The notes: generated by a model not told the origin, from the letters alone. DNA of 64,000 nt from Candidatus Zhuqueibacterota bacterium (GCA_022616415.1 JAKEEU010000235.1:17899-81898), one strand, 5' to 3'. Shown: positions 35,121 through 44,463, counted from the stretch's first letter. A program made the numbers and translations.

Positions 35121-35960
35121 TTAAGGTAGTTTCATTTGCCAACTCACCCCTGCCATTACGCCCAAGTTCCCTTCACGTTGAATTAGTCCGTTCACCGCCA
35201 GTATTTCCAAAGCAAGTTTCTGCAATTTCCAGCTAACTCCCAACCGCGCGGCGCTGCGATCTTCCGTGCCGAGTGGAATTTGATCGCGCGGTGAAACAAA
35301 ACCGTTGATCTCACCCGCAAGCTGAAAGTGCCTGCTCAAATTCAACAGCAAACCAAGTCCGTAAACCAGCACGTCATTTTGGTCGTTGAGCTGGCGCGGC
35401 GAAGTTAAAATTGCCAGTCCGAAATCGGCAAAAACCAAAGCGCAACCATATTGCTTGGTGGCTAAAACAGCCATCGTCACATCAGTGGTGTTCGTGCCGA
35501 TGCCGCGATCCTGATTAGTGTTGGGCAATTTGGCCTCGAGGCGAAAGCCGAGCGCGGGGCGATGTTTTGCCGCGGCGGCGAGGCAGACGATCGTGGCAAC
35601 GCTGAAATCGCCGACATCATTGGCATTTGCTCCGCGATCGAATCGCAAAACCTGCCGGAGCGCGCCGCGAATTTGAAGGTTCACATTTGGGGCAATCCCA
35701 AAATCAAAACGGAGCGCGCCGAAGCGATATAAATCGCCACGCGCTTGGGTGATGGGCGCCTGCCAATCCGGACGAAACTCGAAGGCGGTGTGAAAACACA
35801 GCGCGCCCTTCGACGTGAGCAGCAGATGATTGGTCCGTAATGCAAGAGCTGCAAGGGAGGAGGTAATACGCTTTTTTTCGTTGGACATCGTATTGTCATT
35901 CGCAGTCGCTGCCGTGCAGAAAGCCGCCATCAAGCACATCAGCCAGCCGCATTTGTCCAT
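35121..35960 (-). CDS. Probable outer-membrane barrel protein
   Basis: 279 residues from ATG 35960, chosen because it opens a clean signal peptide (MDKCGWLMCLMAAFCTAATA). A start at 35993 is also possible and neither has a good ribosome site. The mature protein alternates strands (GDLYRFGALRFDFGIAPNVNLQIRG, LGVSWKLQKLALEILAVNG, GVMAGVSWQMKLP), resembling Gram-negative barrels with a relation to transporter-like DUF families. It is convergent with the RelE-like remnant. Function unknown. Confidence 0.65.
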   Translation of the reverse strand: MDKCGWLMCLMAAFCTAATANDNTMSNEKKRITSSLAALALRTNHLLLTSKGALCFHTAFEFRPDWQAPITQARGDLYRFGALRFDFGIAPNVNLQIRGALRQVLRFDRGANANDVGDFSVATIVCLAAAAKHRPALGFRLEAKLPNTNQDRGIGTNTTDVTMAVLATKQYGCALVFADFGLAILTSPRQLNDQNDVLVYGLGLLLNLSRHFQLAGEINGFVSPRDQIPLGTEDRSAARLGVSWKLQKLALEILAVNGLIQREGNLGVMAGVSWQMKLP

Positions 35961-36040
35961 CTTCCCGCAAGAGCTTTTGAGCCAAAATGACATTGCAAGT
36001 ATTGAAATAAGTTCAACCTCGTTGTAATCTCAAAATAACG

Positions 36041-37103
36041 CTAAAGCCTTTTTCGCGCTTTTTCCTTCTTCGTTTCTACATTCATGACGATAATCTCGTT
36101 ATTAAAAATGATTGCCATGTTAGCATCGTCAATCCAGTGCATTTTCGGCAGAAAGGTTGAAAATGAATCGCCGCCGAGAAGCGGCGCTTCATTGATTATG
36201 ATCGTATGACGTGCGCGTTTATCGGGAAGCATTTTCATTCGGATATAAGCAAGAAGCCGCCCATTGGGCGAAAAAGTCGGAAACTGATACTCAGCAAATG
36301 ATCCTATTGGGGTGACATTGATCACCGTCCCTGACCTTAAATCCATTTTAATAATTCGACCTTGGGATCGCCCTTCAGACCAGGTATGCAGAACTGCAGC
36401 CAACCAATTTCCGTCCGAGGTGATCGCGCCAGGATGAATATCTCCTGACAAAGTTGCAATGACACTTGACCGCTTATCAAGAGGCGAAAAACGCAAAAGA
36501 GTTGAAACTCCTGCATCGTAGTTCTTTAACAACAGTTCCTTGTCGTTCATCCATCCTCTATATTCCGCCGGCAACTGAATCGGGTGGTGTTTGCCGCTTT
36601 TCAAATCATAAATATAAAATCCGTACGCAACGGGCCTGACCTTTAAATCCGGACGATTGCAATCATCGCAATGTGGCTCACTGTGCAAGACGTGGTATAA
36701 AATCTGTTGATTATTCATCGACCAACCCATGATCAACACCATGACCGCGGCAAATTCACCGTCTTCACGCCGCCCCACCGAGGTGATTTGTCGCGATTCG
36801 CCATTAGACAATTCACGCAGCCAAAGATTATAAGATGAATCGATGTAAGCCAGCATTGCACGGTTCGGAGATGGAATCGGCCAAGTACTGCCTATACCCA
36901 CGCCTTCTAGACTGCCATGGTCATAAGGATAGCTTAAAGGAATCTATTTTCCCGGTCGCATCAATCTTCCAGATTATATCTCGATAACGGCTGGGAAGAG
37001 GGAGATATTGATTGGCGGCGCGCAATTGCATTGGCGTTCCAGATGAATGAGCGCTCAACACGAAAGCACTCACAGATACGAAAATATGTTTAATGAATTT
37101 CAT
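36041..37103 (-). pseudogene. TolB-like beta-propeller protein, broken by a frameshift
   Basis: The N-terminal part (36921-37103) has a signal peptide (MKFIKHIFVSVSAFVLSAHS) and reads to KIDATGKIDSFKLSL before a stop. The rest (36041 to about 36930) continues in another frame. Its first residues there would be PYDHGSLEGVGIGSTWPIPS, then WD40/TolB-like repeats such as YGFYIYDLKSGKHHPIQL and FPTFSPNGRLLAYIRMK. Joined, the product is about 353 residues and would be periplasmic. A single-base shift near 36920-36930 explains the two pieces. A sequencing error cannot be excluded. Confidence 0.7.
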
Positions 37104-37191
37104 AAGTGCAACCTGGTTTAGATGAATATTTTAGACACGAATTGTATCGGATGATCGCGCCCAACAAATTCGTGTGTGTCAAGGTTTTCCG

Positions 37192-37536
37192 TCAAACAAA
37201 CTTTTGGGCATTGGCGAGACTTGTCGTATCACCGCTGAGTTCCGCATGACGAAGATAAACCAGAGCAGCGCGCGCCATATCTTCCAATGAACCGATGCCA
37301 CAATCTGTTGGCGGCGTGAGCTTTCCGTCTTTCGAAAAGGCGTGATGAATGTATGCGGTATCCGCGCCTAACGAGGCAGACTGCAAAAGCCGGTTCAAGC
37401 CGTCGAGCTTGAAGTATTGGAAGTCTGCTTTGTGATTATCTTTGCTTGTACATCCGAAAAGAATGACGAAATGAAAGCAGTTTAGCAGCAAGAATAAAAC
37501 ATGTCGCTTAAATGAACTTTTTGAGATGGATGCCAT
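37192..37536 (-). pseudogene. N-terminal fragment of a lipoprotein, six-hairpin-like family
   Basis: 114 residues. The lipobox is LFGC (C29). GLNRLLQSASLGADTAYIHH and GIGSLEDMARAALVYLRHAELSG resemble the start of a family of 400-600-residue secreted proteins with a D-x-A-R-A-hx-YLRH motif, seen next to carbohydrate genes. The frame stops right after SLANAQKFV, where full proteins continue. It is probably a truncated gene. The assignment rests on memory of the family pattern, so only moderate confidence is given. Confidence 0.5.
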
Positions 37537-37582
37537 AGATGCAGTGCAATGATGAAAAAATTGGGTTTTAAAAACAACGGCT

Positions 37583-37642
37583 CCAACTGATAGATGAATC
37601 CAACTGATAAAGCTAATCCGTTGGGTTCATCTATCAGTTGGG
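37583..37642. repeat. CCAACGGAT composite inverted repeat, site B
   Basis: Left arm CCAACTGATAGATGAATCCA plus ACTGAT (37583-37608), right arm ATCCGTTGGGTTCATCTATC plus AGTTGG (37616-37641), loop 7 nt. The arms pair with only two mismatches. Nearly identical in sequence to site C at 45.8 kb. It lies just after the alanine racemase gene, between it and the lipoprotein fragment. Confidence 0.85.
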
Positions 37643-37678
37643 CATCAGCGTTCGCCCGAAGGCGACACGGCAAACAAA

Positions 37679-38827
37679 TTATTCAAGATAAACCCTCGGC
37701 ATCCTCACACTCCAACGCGTCATGATATCATAAGAAACCGTCCCGCCCCACGCCGCCAGATCGTGCACCGAAATCTCGTCTTTGCCTTGCTTGCCCATGA
37801 TAACCACTTCATCCCATAACTGCGTCTGCGGAATATCCGTGATGTCGATCATCATCGCATCCATCGCATTGCCGCCAATGACCGGCGCGCGTTTGCCATG
37901 AACTAGCACATACCCCGTATTGCGCACGCGCGGAAAGCCGTCGCCGTAACCAATTGGCAACACCGCAATGGTGCGCGGCGACTCGGCGCGGTAACGCATG
38001 CCGTAGCCAACCGTGTCGCCAAGTTCGATTGGTTTGATCGCGGCAATACGCGTTTTTACGGACATGATGGGCAACAAACCCGAAATGCGGCGGCAGGCTT
38101 TGGAAGGATAAACGCCAAGCGGCAAAATTCCCATGCGCACCATGTCGAAATGCGCTTTCGATATGTCGAGATAGCCGCCGGTATTGCAAGCGTGCAAAAG
38201 CAGCGAATAGCTTGACAAAATTTTGCGCTCTCGCAGTTGCTGCAAAAGCTCTTCAAAGCGCCGCAGTTGCTCGTAGGCAAATGTTTTGTCCAGCTCATCT
38301 GACATCGCGAAATGCGTCATAATACCGGCAAGTTGCAAGTTAGCAAGCTGCAAAATTGACTCGATGACAGAAGGTGCCTTCGTCCAACGTATTCCGTAGC
38401 GACTGAGACCGGTGTCAATTTCAACTTGCACACTTGCAAACTTGCTTTTTTTTCGTGCTATTTCATCAGCCTGCTTCGCCTGAGCCGTATCGTTGACAAA
38501 GATGGTGAAATCATTTTCAATACAGCAATCCAGCGCGGTTGGTGGTCGCTCACCAAAAATTAAAATCGGGGCTTTTATTTGCGCGCCGCGAAGCTCGAGC
38601 GCTTCATCCAACGTGGCGACGGCAACATACGACGCACCGGCTCGAACTGTCTCTCTGGCAATTTCCACGGCGCCGTGGCCATAGGCTTGATCTTTCACCA
38701 CCGAGCACCATTTCAAATTGGGCGGCATGTCGGCGCGGATGATCTCCAAATTGCGGCGCAATTGGGCGAGGTTGATTTCCACCCAAGCGGCGCGCAGCGG
38801 GGTATTGGATTGACGAAGGGAGAGCAT
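37679..38827 (-). CDS. alr: Alanine racemase
   Basis: 382 residues of fold type III PLP enzyme. The PLP lysine is K45 in VVKDQAYGHGAVEIA; the usual KANAYGHG is altered at two places next to the lysine. The AVATLDEALELR strand, LPIGYGDGFPR (catalytic Tyr region) and VLVHGKRAPVIGGNAMDAMMIDIT are present. It makes D-alanine for peptidoglycan. The substitution of A-N/D by D-Q beside the lysine is uncommon, but all other parts are normal, so activity is expected. Confidence 0.93.
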   Translation of the reverse strand: MLSLRQSNTPLRAAWVEINLAQLRRNLEIIRADMPPNLKWCSVVKDQAYGHGAVEIARETVRAGASYVAVATLDEALELRGAQIKAPILIFGERPPTALDCCIENDFTIFVNDTAQAKQADEIARKKSKFASVQVEIDTGLSRYGIRWTKAPSVIESILQLANLQLAGIMTHFAMSDELDKTFAYEQLRRFEELLQQLRERKILSSYSLLLHACNTGGYLDISKAHFDMVRMGILPLGVYPSKACRRISGLLPIMSVKTRIAAIKPIELGDTVGYGMRYRAESPRTIAVLPIGYGDGFPRVRNTGYVLVHGKRAPVIGGNAMDAMMIDITDIPQTQLWDEVVIMGKQGKDEISVHDLAAWGGTVSYDIMTRWSVRMPRVYLE

Positions 38828-38851
38828 GATATAAGCCTTGGGAGCAGTATT

Positions 38852-40195
38852 TTATAGATTTTCTCCGAGATCAACCAGTTTCGTCAATCGCGAGGCCAGC
38901 CAGACTGGCAAAAATAAAGTTGGAATACCCTCTGCATTTTCTTCCCATAGCCGCTTCGTGAGTACGATGGTTTGTTTAACCGGCACCTCTGACTGAACGG
39001 AAAAGAACGCCTTGGGTCGTGTTGCGCCAGATAGATCCTGAAATTTGACTTCGATAGGCAACACCCGATCAAGCTGTTGGTAAAGAAAATCCACTTCAGA
39101 TTGGCTTTTCGTGCGCCAAAACCAAAGCCGATGCCGATCAAGTTGCTGCGCCAACTGGGCGAAGGCATACGTTTCCGCGAGCGCGCCGACGTCGGTACGC
39201 AAGCGCAAAGGCTGGAATTGGCCGAACACCGCATTGCGCAACCCGGTATCCCAGAAATACAGCTTCGGGGTTTTGACCAGTGCCTTGCCGATGTTCGCGC
39301 TGTAAGGATAGAGCAAATCGACCACGTAGGTGTCACGCAGCATTTGCAAATAGGTCTCGACATAATGACGGCTCACCCGCGCGACTTTCGTGATTTCGTT
39401 CAGGTTCAAAAGATTGCCTGCTGTCACTGCCATTTGCTGAACGACGCGGTTAAAGCCGGCAACGTCCTCCACCTTTAAAAATTCACTGATGTCTTTTTCT
39501 ACGTAGCTGGAGTAAATCTCCTGTAGCGCTTCTCGCTTGGCTGCAGCTTCGGTTGCGATGATGACTTTGGGATAACCGCCATATAGCAAGTAATCCTCAA
39601 AAAGCTCAAGAAAGCGGTCGCCGGCGAATTCCAAGCGTCCGGGTGTCAGTTCCTCGAGCGAATGCCCATGAAATGCGCAGTACTCGTCAAAGCTGGATGG
39701 AAAAAGTTGAAACAATTTTTTTCGTCCAATCAGCGACTCTTTGACTTGGCTTTTGATTTCAAGCGAAGACGAGCCGGAGACGATGAATTTAATCGGTCGC
39801 TTCAACTCGTAATATTGCTTCAGCAACAGGCCCGAATCATTCACCCGCTGGATCTCGTCTATAAAAACGTAGACCGAGCTTTTCGCTGCCGACATATTCT
39901 CCAAGAAGCGCAAAAATTTCGGAATATCCGCCACCAGCTCACGGAAAAGCACCGCATCCATGTTGAAATAAAAAACCTGCTTCGGCGTCACTCCCCGATT
40001 CTCCACCAATTCGCAAATGAGCCTCTGCATGATGAAAGTTTTGCCTACTTGCCGAGGCCCTAAAATGACGCCAATCTCGGGCTTTTCCAGATGTGCCAAA
40101 AGCTCCGGAAGTATCCGCCGGGGAATCTTCTTTTCAAGGGAAAAACGGTAGTTGTGAGTACGCCAGGGGTTTTGCGCTTCAAAAAGCTCTTCCAT
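38852..40195 (-). CDS. ATPase with AAA_14 and DUF4143 domains
   Basis: 447 residues. Walker A is GPRQVGKT (46-53), Walker B is YVFIDEIQRV (D113, E114), and FIVSGSSSLEIKS holds the sensor-type motif. The C-terminal ~200 residues are DUF4143, with a FWRTKSQSEVDFLYQQ-DRVLPIEVKFQ stretch resembling a PD-(D/E)XK nuclease core (E-x-D then E-x-K). Such proteins are common and of unknown role; one proposal is mobile or selfish DNA handling. It is located between the alr gene and the TIR wreck. Confidence 0.9.
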   Translation of the reverse strand: MEELFEAQNPWRTHNYRFSLEKKIPRRILPELLAHLEKPEIGVILGPRQVGKTFIMQRLICELVENRGVTPKQVFYFNMDAVLFRELVADIPKFLRFLENMSAAKSSVYVFIDEIQRVNDSGLLLKQYYELKRPIKFIVSGSSSLEIKSQVKESLIGRKKLFQLFPSSFDEYCAFHGHSLEELTPGRLEFAGDRFLELFEDYLLYGGYPKVIIATEAAAKREALQEIYSSYVEKDISEFLKVEDVAGFNRVVQQMAVTAGNLLNLNEITKVARVSRHYVETYLQMLRDTYVVDLLYPYSANIGKALVKTPKLYFWDTGLRNAVFGQFQPLRLRTDVGALAETYAFAQLAQQLDRHRLWFWRTKSQSEVDFLYQQLDRVLPIEVKFQDLSGATRPKAFFSVQSEVPVKQTIVLTKRLWEENAEGIPTLFLPVWLASRLTKLVDLGENL

Positions 40196-40379
40196 TTTAA
40201 AATTGCCGGGTAAATTTTAGACTGAATCCATATATTTACCTGTAAATTTACGAAAACAATCTAAAAAAGTCAATATGCTGCATTTATATTTTGGCCAGAA
40301 GATTTGTGAACCCGTTGCAAATTATGTAGAAGTTTTGTAACTCCAAGCAAGCTAAAGCTTACAGGCTGAAATCATGGAA

Positions 40380-40777
40380 TCAATTATTTGATAATACTTC
40401 TCGTACTGCACGGATATAGAAACTGGTGTCAAAGGATGCACTGGAGCAACGACCACCGCCAAAACTGACCATCCACGCCTCAGCGGTGCTAGCTTTATCT
40501 GCTGTCCATATCCACCTTTGAGTATTATCAAATACTGGAGCGATGTATAAATCACCATTCTTTTCCATTCCAAAGCTTCACTAATTCGCTCGGGCAAATT
40601 ATCGCCGCCGCGAATGCCAACATGGTCGACCCACACTCCAGCGCCGGCAGCCTTCAACTCAATTTCCAACCGCCGCACCAGCGGTTTGTCTTCCCACGCG
40701 TGGCTAATAAAAATTCGGGGGGTGTCAGTTCGGGTTGATTCCGCCATCTTTTTACCAAAATACACATCTTTTCGCAT
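40380..40777 (-). pseudogene. TIR-domain gene, truncated and fused out of frame to another tail
   Basis: From about 40777 the frame encodes the first half of a TIR domain: TPRIFISHAWEDKPLVRRLE, then GAGVWVDHVGIRGGDNLPERISEALEW. After that point the frame loses TIR likeness. In another frame (40380 to about 40565) a different sequence is readable: NGDLYIAPVFDNTQRWIWTA, KASTAEAWMVSFGGG and FYIRAVREVL. It resembles the DUF1566/Lcl-type C-terminal domain (W-S/T-x...A-W-x-V-x-F-x-x-G...Y-x-R-A-V-R). The catalytic Glu part of TIR domains is therefore missing. It reads as a deletion joining two domains, plus a frameshift near 40560. Confidence 0.62.
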
Positions 40778-40785
40778 TTTGTCAA

Positions 40786-42045
40786 CTACTCTTTCCCCGG
40801 CGGCCACAAGCTCATCCCAATATCCGTGCGATAATAGCTGCTCAGGCACTTCAGTTTGCGAATATTATCATACGCCAGTGAGATGGACTTTTCAAGAGAA
40901 TCAGAAACCGCGACAACGTCGGCGATGCGATGGCCGGTCATCACCAAGCCGCCGCGCGCATCTTCGGCGACTTCGTTCCACCAAACATCGCAGGTTGGGG
41001 GCTCAGTCAGCTTCACCGGCAGCTTCGGGCCTTGGATGCTGACGTAGGGATAACCATACCCGGCGAGTGTCAATGATGCGCCGAACTGCAAGTCGTCGTG
41101 GAATTGCAAATCCACTTTCTGATTCCGCGCGGTGCTGTAAATTACTTCGAGCGGATTTTTGAACAGGCGTAAAATCATCTGCGTCGAAGTCACGCCCATG
41201 CGAACGTTGTATTCGAGCACGTGCCACTTGCCGTCACGTTTTGCAGCAGTCACCTGCACGGGGCCGTGAAAATTGGTTTCGCGAAACCACGGCAGCAGCG
41301 GCCGCAAAAGCTCGCGCGCCAAACCGTATTTGTCTTCCGGATCTTTTTCCGCGAGGCCACCCAGCGGCGCGCCGGCGACAATGCCCATGTTGCCATCGAA
41401 GGCGCGCTTGTATTCTTGATTGGTAACGAGAGAATAGATTTCACCGTTGCTCACGACGGCAATGTGTCCAGCCTCGGCACGGCCCATGTATTCCTGCAAA
41501 AACACGCCTTCCGCATAATCCAAGCGCTCGAGCCAGTGCAGCGTATCCTCAGCACTTTCGCAGACGATGGTGTGAATCGGACTGGTGGGAGAGCACAGCG
41601 GATTTTTGATCACATACGCTCTTGGATCATTTTTCAAAATCGCCTCGGCTTCGAGCCAGTTGCGCGCTACTCGTGACCGCGGAAATGAAATGCCGAAACG
41701 CTCACTCAACTGCCGCGCCAGATCGCGCTCGCGCTCCAGTTGCATCGCCTCACCAAAAGGCGAAAAAATCGGCACCTTCAATGAGAGCAATTCTTCGGCC
41801 CACGGCTGCAAAACCCAGTCGATGGACATCGGAATGAGCAAATCCACTTTTTTATCGCGCACGAAGCGCACAGGACTGGGAAAATACGAGGCCGGATAAA
41901 CCTCGCCTTCGAGTGAAGGCCCGTAATGGCCGTAACTGCGGGTAAGATAACAACTGACGCGGGCGCCATTTTCTTTGAGAATGCGCATCACCGCATGCGC
42001 AAATGCGCCGACGCCGAGAAGCATGACGTGAGTTTGAGTCGCCAT
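40786..42045 (-). CDS. PurD-like ATP-grasp protein
   Basis: 419 residues from ATG 42045. A start at 42114 overlaps the ABC ATPase by 20 nt and is less likely. The ATP-grasp core (YVIKNPLCSPTSPIHTIVCES, GVFLQEYMGRAEAGHIAVV, LEYNVRMGVTSTQMILR) and C-terminal GARS_C-like part (GHRIADVVAVSDSLEKSISLAYDNIRKL...YYRTDIG) match glycinamide ribonucleotide synthetase (PurD). The N-terminal PurD signature GSGGREHA is replaced by GVGAFAHAVM, and the middle is divergent. It may be a genuine but odd PurD or an ATP-grasp ligase for another amine. It follows the iron-uptake operon on the same strand. Confidence 0.72.
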   Translation of the reverse strand: MATQTHVMLLGVGAFAHAVMRILKENGARVSCYLTRSYGHYGPSLEGEVYPASYFPSPVRFVRDKKVDLLIPMSIDWVLQPWAEELLSLKVPIFSPFGEAMQLERERDLARQLSERFGISFPRSRVARNWLEAEAILKNDPRAYVIKNPLCSPTSPIHTIVCESAEDTLHWLERLDYAEGVFLQEYMGRAEAGHIAVVSNGEIYSLVTNQEYKRAFDGNMGIVAGAPLGGLAEKDPEDKYGLARELLRPLLPWFRETNFHGPVQVTAAKRDGKWHVLEYNVRMGVTSTQMILRLFKNPLEVIYSTARNQKVDLQFHDDLQFGASLTLAGYGYPYVSIQGPKLPVKLTEPPTCDVWWNEVAEDARGGLVMTGHRIADVVAVSDSLEKSISLAYDNIRKLKCLSSYYRTDIGMSLWPPGKE

Positions 42046-42094
42046 AAAATTTTGAGCTGAAGTGCAATGAAACAAGAGATTCTCGAATAGATTT

Positions 42095-42742
42095 TCAATC
42101 AACCAGCCGGCCATGATTCAATCTAACGATTTTTTGCGCGCGCTCACCGATGTGCGGCGCGTGAGTGACGACGATAATTGTATGCCCGTCGCGGTGCAAT
42201 CTTTCAAGCAGTTCGAGCACGATCTGCTCGTTCTCGGCGTCCAAATTGCCGGTAGGCTCGTCCGCAAGAATGAGGCGTGGGTGGTTGATCAGCGCGCGGG
42301 CGATGCACACGCGCTGCTGCTCCCCACCGGATAGCTCGGAGGGCAGGTGCTGCAGGCGGTCACCAAGCCCGACTCGTTGCAGCGCTTCGGCCGCTTCCTG
42401 CTCGTCGGTCATACTGTGAAAATACTGCGACAGCATGACGTTTTCCAATGCGGTCAAATACGGCACGAGGTAAAACTGTTGAAAGACAAAACCGACTTTC
42501 TCACGCCGAAAGACCGCCAGTTGTTTCGGCGCCAGCGTGGAGATGTCTTCACCCTCTACAATGACTTTGCCCGCGGTCGGTCGATCCAATCCGCCAATAA
42601 TATTGAGCAAGGTGGATTTGCCCGAGCCCGAAGGCCCCATCACCGCAACCCACTCATTTTTTTCGATCGCTAATGAGATGCTATTGAGTGCAAGAATGTT
42701 GCTGTATTGTTTGGAAATCTCCTGAAGTTCGACGCTAAGCAT
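42095..42742 (-). CDS. ABC transporter ATPase (MacB/LolD type)
   Basis: 215 residues with Walker A GPSGSGKS (36-43), signature LSGGEQQRV (137-145), Walker B LILADEPTG and the H-loop VVTHAPH. Sequence type is MacB/LolD/FtsE, which pair with FtsX-type permeases. The two FtsX-like permeases encoded upstream on the same strand are its likely partners. In the Cj1658-Cj1663 arrangement of Campylobacter the same set follows the FTR1 and P19 genes and supports iron acquisition. Confidence 0.93.
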   Translation of the reverse strand: MLSVELQEISKQYSNILALNSISLAIEKNEWVAVMGPSGSGKSTLLNIIGGLDRPTAGKVIVEGEDISTLAPKQLAVFRREKVGFVFQQFYLVPYLTALENVMLSQYFHSMTDEQEAAEALQRVGLGDRLQHLPSELSGGEQQRVCIARALINHPRLILADEPTGNLDAENEQIVLELLERLHRDGHTIIVVTHAPHIGERAQKIVRLNHGRLVD

Positions 42743-42823
42743 AAATTAAGCCGCACTCTTTATTTCGACGATGATAGCTCTAATTGATGACCAGTGCTTC
42801 GTTTTTACTCGCCTTCCTTTTAC

Positions 42824-43042
42824 TTACCAGTAGCCTTCGTGATTATTTTCACAACGACATTGACCGCCATGGCCTGGCGGCTGGATACAACTTGTCCCAC
42901 ACATTGGACAAACTTTGTAGCAATGTGATTGCGTAGATGAGGCGGTATTCATCTCATGACGAATTTTGAAACGGAGGTCCTTGCAGTGGGCATCCATTTC
43001 TGGCAATTTTAGCTTCTCAAAATGCAAAGCATACATTCTCAT
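42824..43042 (-). CDS. Small Cys-rich protein in the iron operon
   Basis: 72 residues from ATG 43042 with a good ribosome site (AGGAG, 9 nt before ATG). It has seven cysteines, most in YKVCPMCGTSCIQPPGHGGQ and the following CRCENNH, along with several His. No signal peptide is visible. The Cys spacing (CxxCxxxC...CxC) suggests a metal-binding or Fe-S-like site. It lies between the second permease gene and the ATPase gene, so it is likely part of the transport unit. I do not recognise a family. Confidence 0.68.
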   Translation of the reverse strand: MRMYALHFEKLKLPEMDAHCKDLRFKIRHEMNTASSTQSHCYKVCPMCGTSCIQPPGHGGQCRCENNHEGYW

Positions 43043-43122
43043 TGATTCTTTCTCCTAATAGTTTTTCTTATTTGAAATGCCTAAAAACTGCATCCATGAC
43101 AGGCTCGGCAGTCCGGCACTCC

Positions 43123-44265
43123 TTACTCTCCTCGCAGCGCGACGGTTGGCTCGATTTGCAAAGCGCGCCGCAGCGGGAAAATTGCTGCCGCCAGCGAAAT
43201 GCCCAACGCCAGGAGCAAAACGGCCGGCAATATTTCGAGACGCAACGAGGCATAAGCGCCAAAAACATTTTTGCTGATCACTTGCGCAAACAATACTCCG
43301 CCCCAGTATCCCACCAGCCCGCCGCTCAATCCGAGCAGCACCAGCTCGGCGGCAACGAGCTGCGCCACGTGGCGATTCTCCGCGCCGATGGCCTTCATAA
43401 TTCCCACTTCCTGCTCGCGCTCGACGATCAATGCCGTCATCGTCGTGCCTAGGCATAGCGTCGCGACGATCACCGTGAAGGCGGCGACGATCGTCATGAG
43501 CAGCGTGACCGTTTGTAGAACATGCGACTCAGATGTGGCGATTTTGCGGATCGGCTTGGCGCTGATTCCCGGCAGCGTTTGGGAAATATCGGCGGCGAGC
43601 TTTTCCACCACGGCGGCGCCGCCGTGAATGCTGGCGAGCGCGAGGGTGACGCGATCCGGCAATGCCAGCAAACGTTGCAGAGCACTCAATGAAAGAATGA
43701 CTTGATCATCTTCGTTCTCGCCCGTACGAACTATACCGGCAAGACTAAAACTTGCGGTGATGCCCGTCGTGGGCGTGTACAGCCTTACAGATTGACCGAC
43801 GATCAAACCGAGTTTGCGCGCCACCGCCTCTCCGGCGAGAATCTCTTCATCACAAAGCCGGGTAAGAGGCGGCTCGATTTCCCAATAGGAATTTACTTGT
43901 TTCATCGCGGCGAGATCGGTGCCGAGCGCCACGAAAAGTTGTCCATTTTTTAAGCTCGAATCGGCGACGAAATTGACAATGCCATAAAGAACCGGGACAA
44001 GCCCGCGCACCGTATCACTCGATGCCGGCCAGTGATATTCGGTCACATCGCTAACGGAGATCGTGTGATTTTCTCCACTTTCCTTCGGCACGAGCGCGAG
44101 ATTGGCGCCATAAGCACGCAACTCAACATTGATCTTGGCGCCGGTATCGGCGCGAATGGTCAACAAGGCGGCGGACACTGCGGTAGCGATGACGACGGCG
44201 AGAAAGGCGACGAAGAGCCGGCTATCGCGGCCACGAAAGGATTTGAGCAGAATGCGGGCAAACAC
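43123..44265 (-). CDS. FtsX-type ABC permease, second
   Basis: 380 residues: an N-terminal transmembrane helix (FVAFLAVVIATAVSAALLTI), a large periplasmic domain (MacB_PCD-like, about 45-250) and three C-terminal helices with the FtsX core (MTALIVEREQEVGIMKAIGAENRHVAQLVAAELVLLGLSGG). EREQEVGIMKAIGA is a strong family mark. It presumably forms a heterodimer with the product of the preceding gene at 44.5-45.7 kb. A half copy of the CCAACGGAT repeat lies just upstream. Confidence 0.9.
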   Translation of the reverse strand: MFARILLKSFRGRDSRLFVAFLAVVIATAVSAALLTIRADTGAKINVELRAYGANLALVPKESGENHTISVSDVTEYHWPASSDTVRGLVPVLYGIVNFVADSSLKNGQLFVALGTDLAAMKQVNSYWEIEPPLTRLCDEEILAGEAVARKLGLIVGQSVRLYTPTTGITASFSLAGIVRTGENEDDQVILSLSALQRLLALPDRVTLALASIHGGAAVVEKLAADISQTLPGISAKPIRKIATSESHVLQTVTLLMTIVAAFTVIVATLCLGTTMTALIVEREQEVGIMKAIGAENRHVAQLVAAELVLLGLSGGLVGYWGGVLFAQVISKNVFGAYASLRLEILPAVLLLALGISLAAAIFPLRRALQIEPTVALRGE

Positions 44266-44282
44266 AGAAAAAATTCAAAAAC

Positions 44283-44324
44283 AGATTAAATCCAACGGAT
44301 AAAAAACGATCAACGAATATGAAT
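44283..44324. repeat. CCAACGGAT repeat, site E (single arm)
   Basis: CAGATTAAATCCAACGGATA then AAAAACGATCAACGAATATG. It aligns with one arm of site A (CCAACGAATTAATAAAACGACCAACGGAT) but shows no inverse partner within 150 nt. It lies between the two permease genes. Confidence 0.6.
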
Positions 44325-44463
44325 ACGCAAGATAATTATGGCAAGATGATTGAAAGGCTTTTTAATTATTTTGCCACAATCCCTGGCCTGCGGCACCGCG
44401 TGGCGCGGTGGGCGCCAGGGCAGGCATCTTGCAAAAAGTATCTTGGCGAGTCTTTGTGGCTCG

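Noticed and set aside
37583..37642. Considered as CRISPR or insertion-sequence end
   Set aside because: There are no regularly spaced direct repeats with unique spacers, no transposase gene, and no target-site duplication was found.
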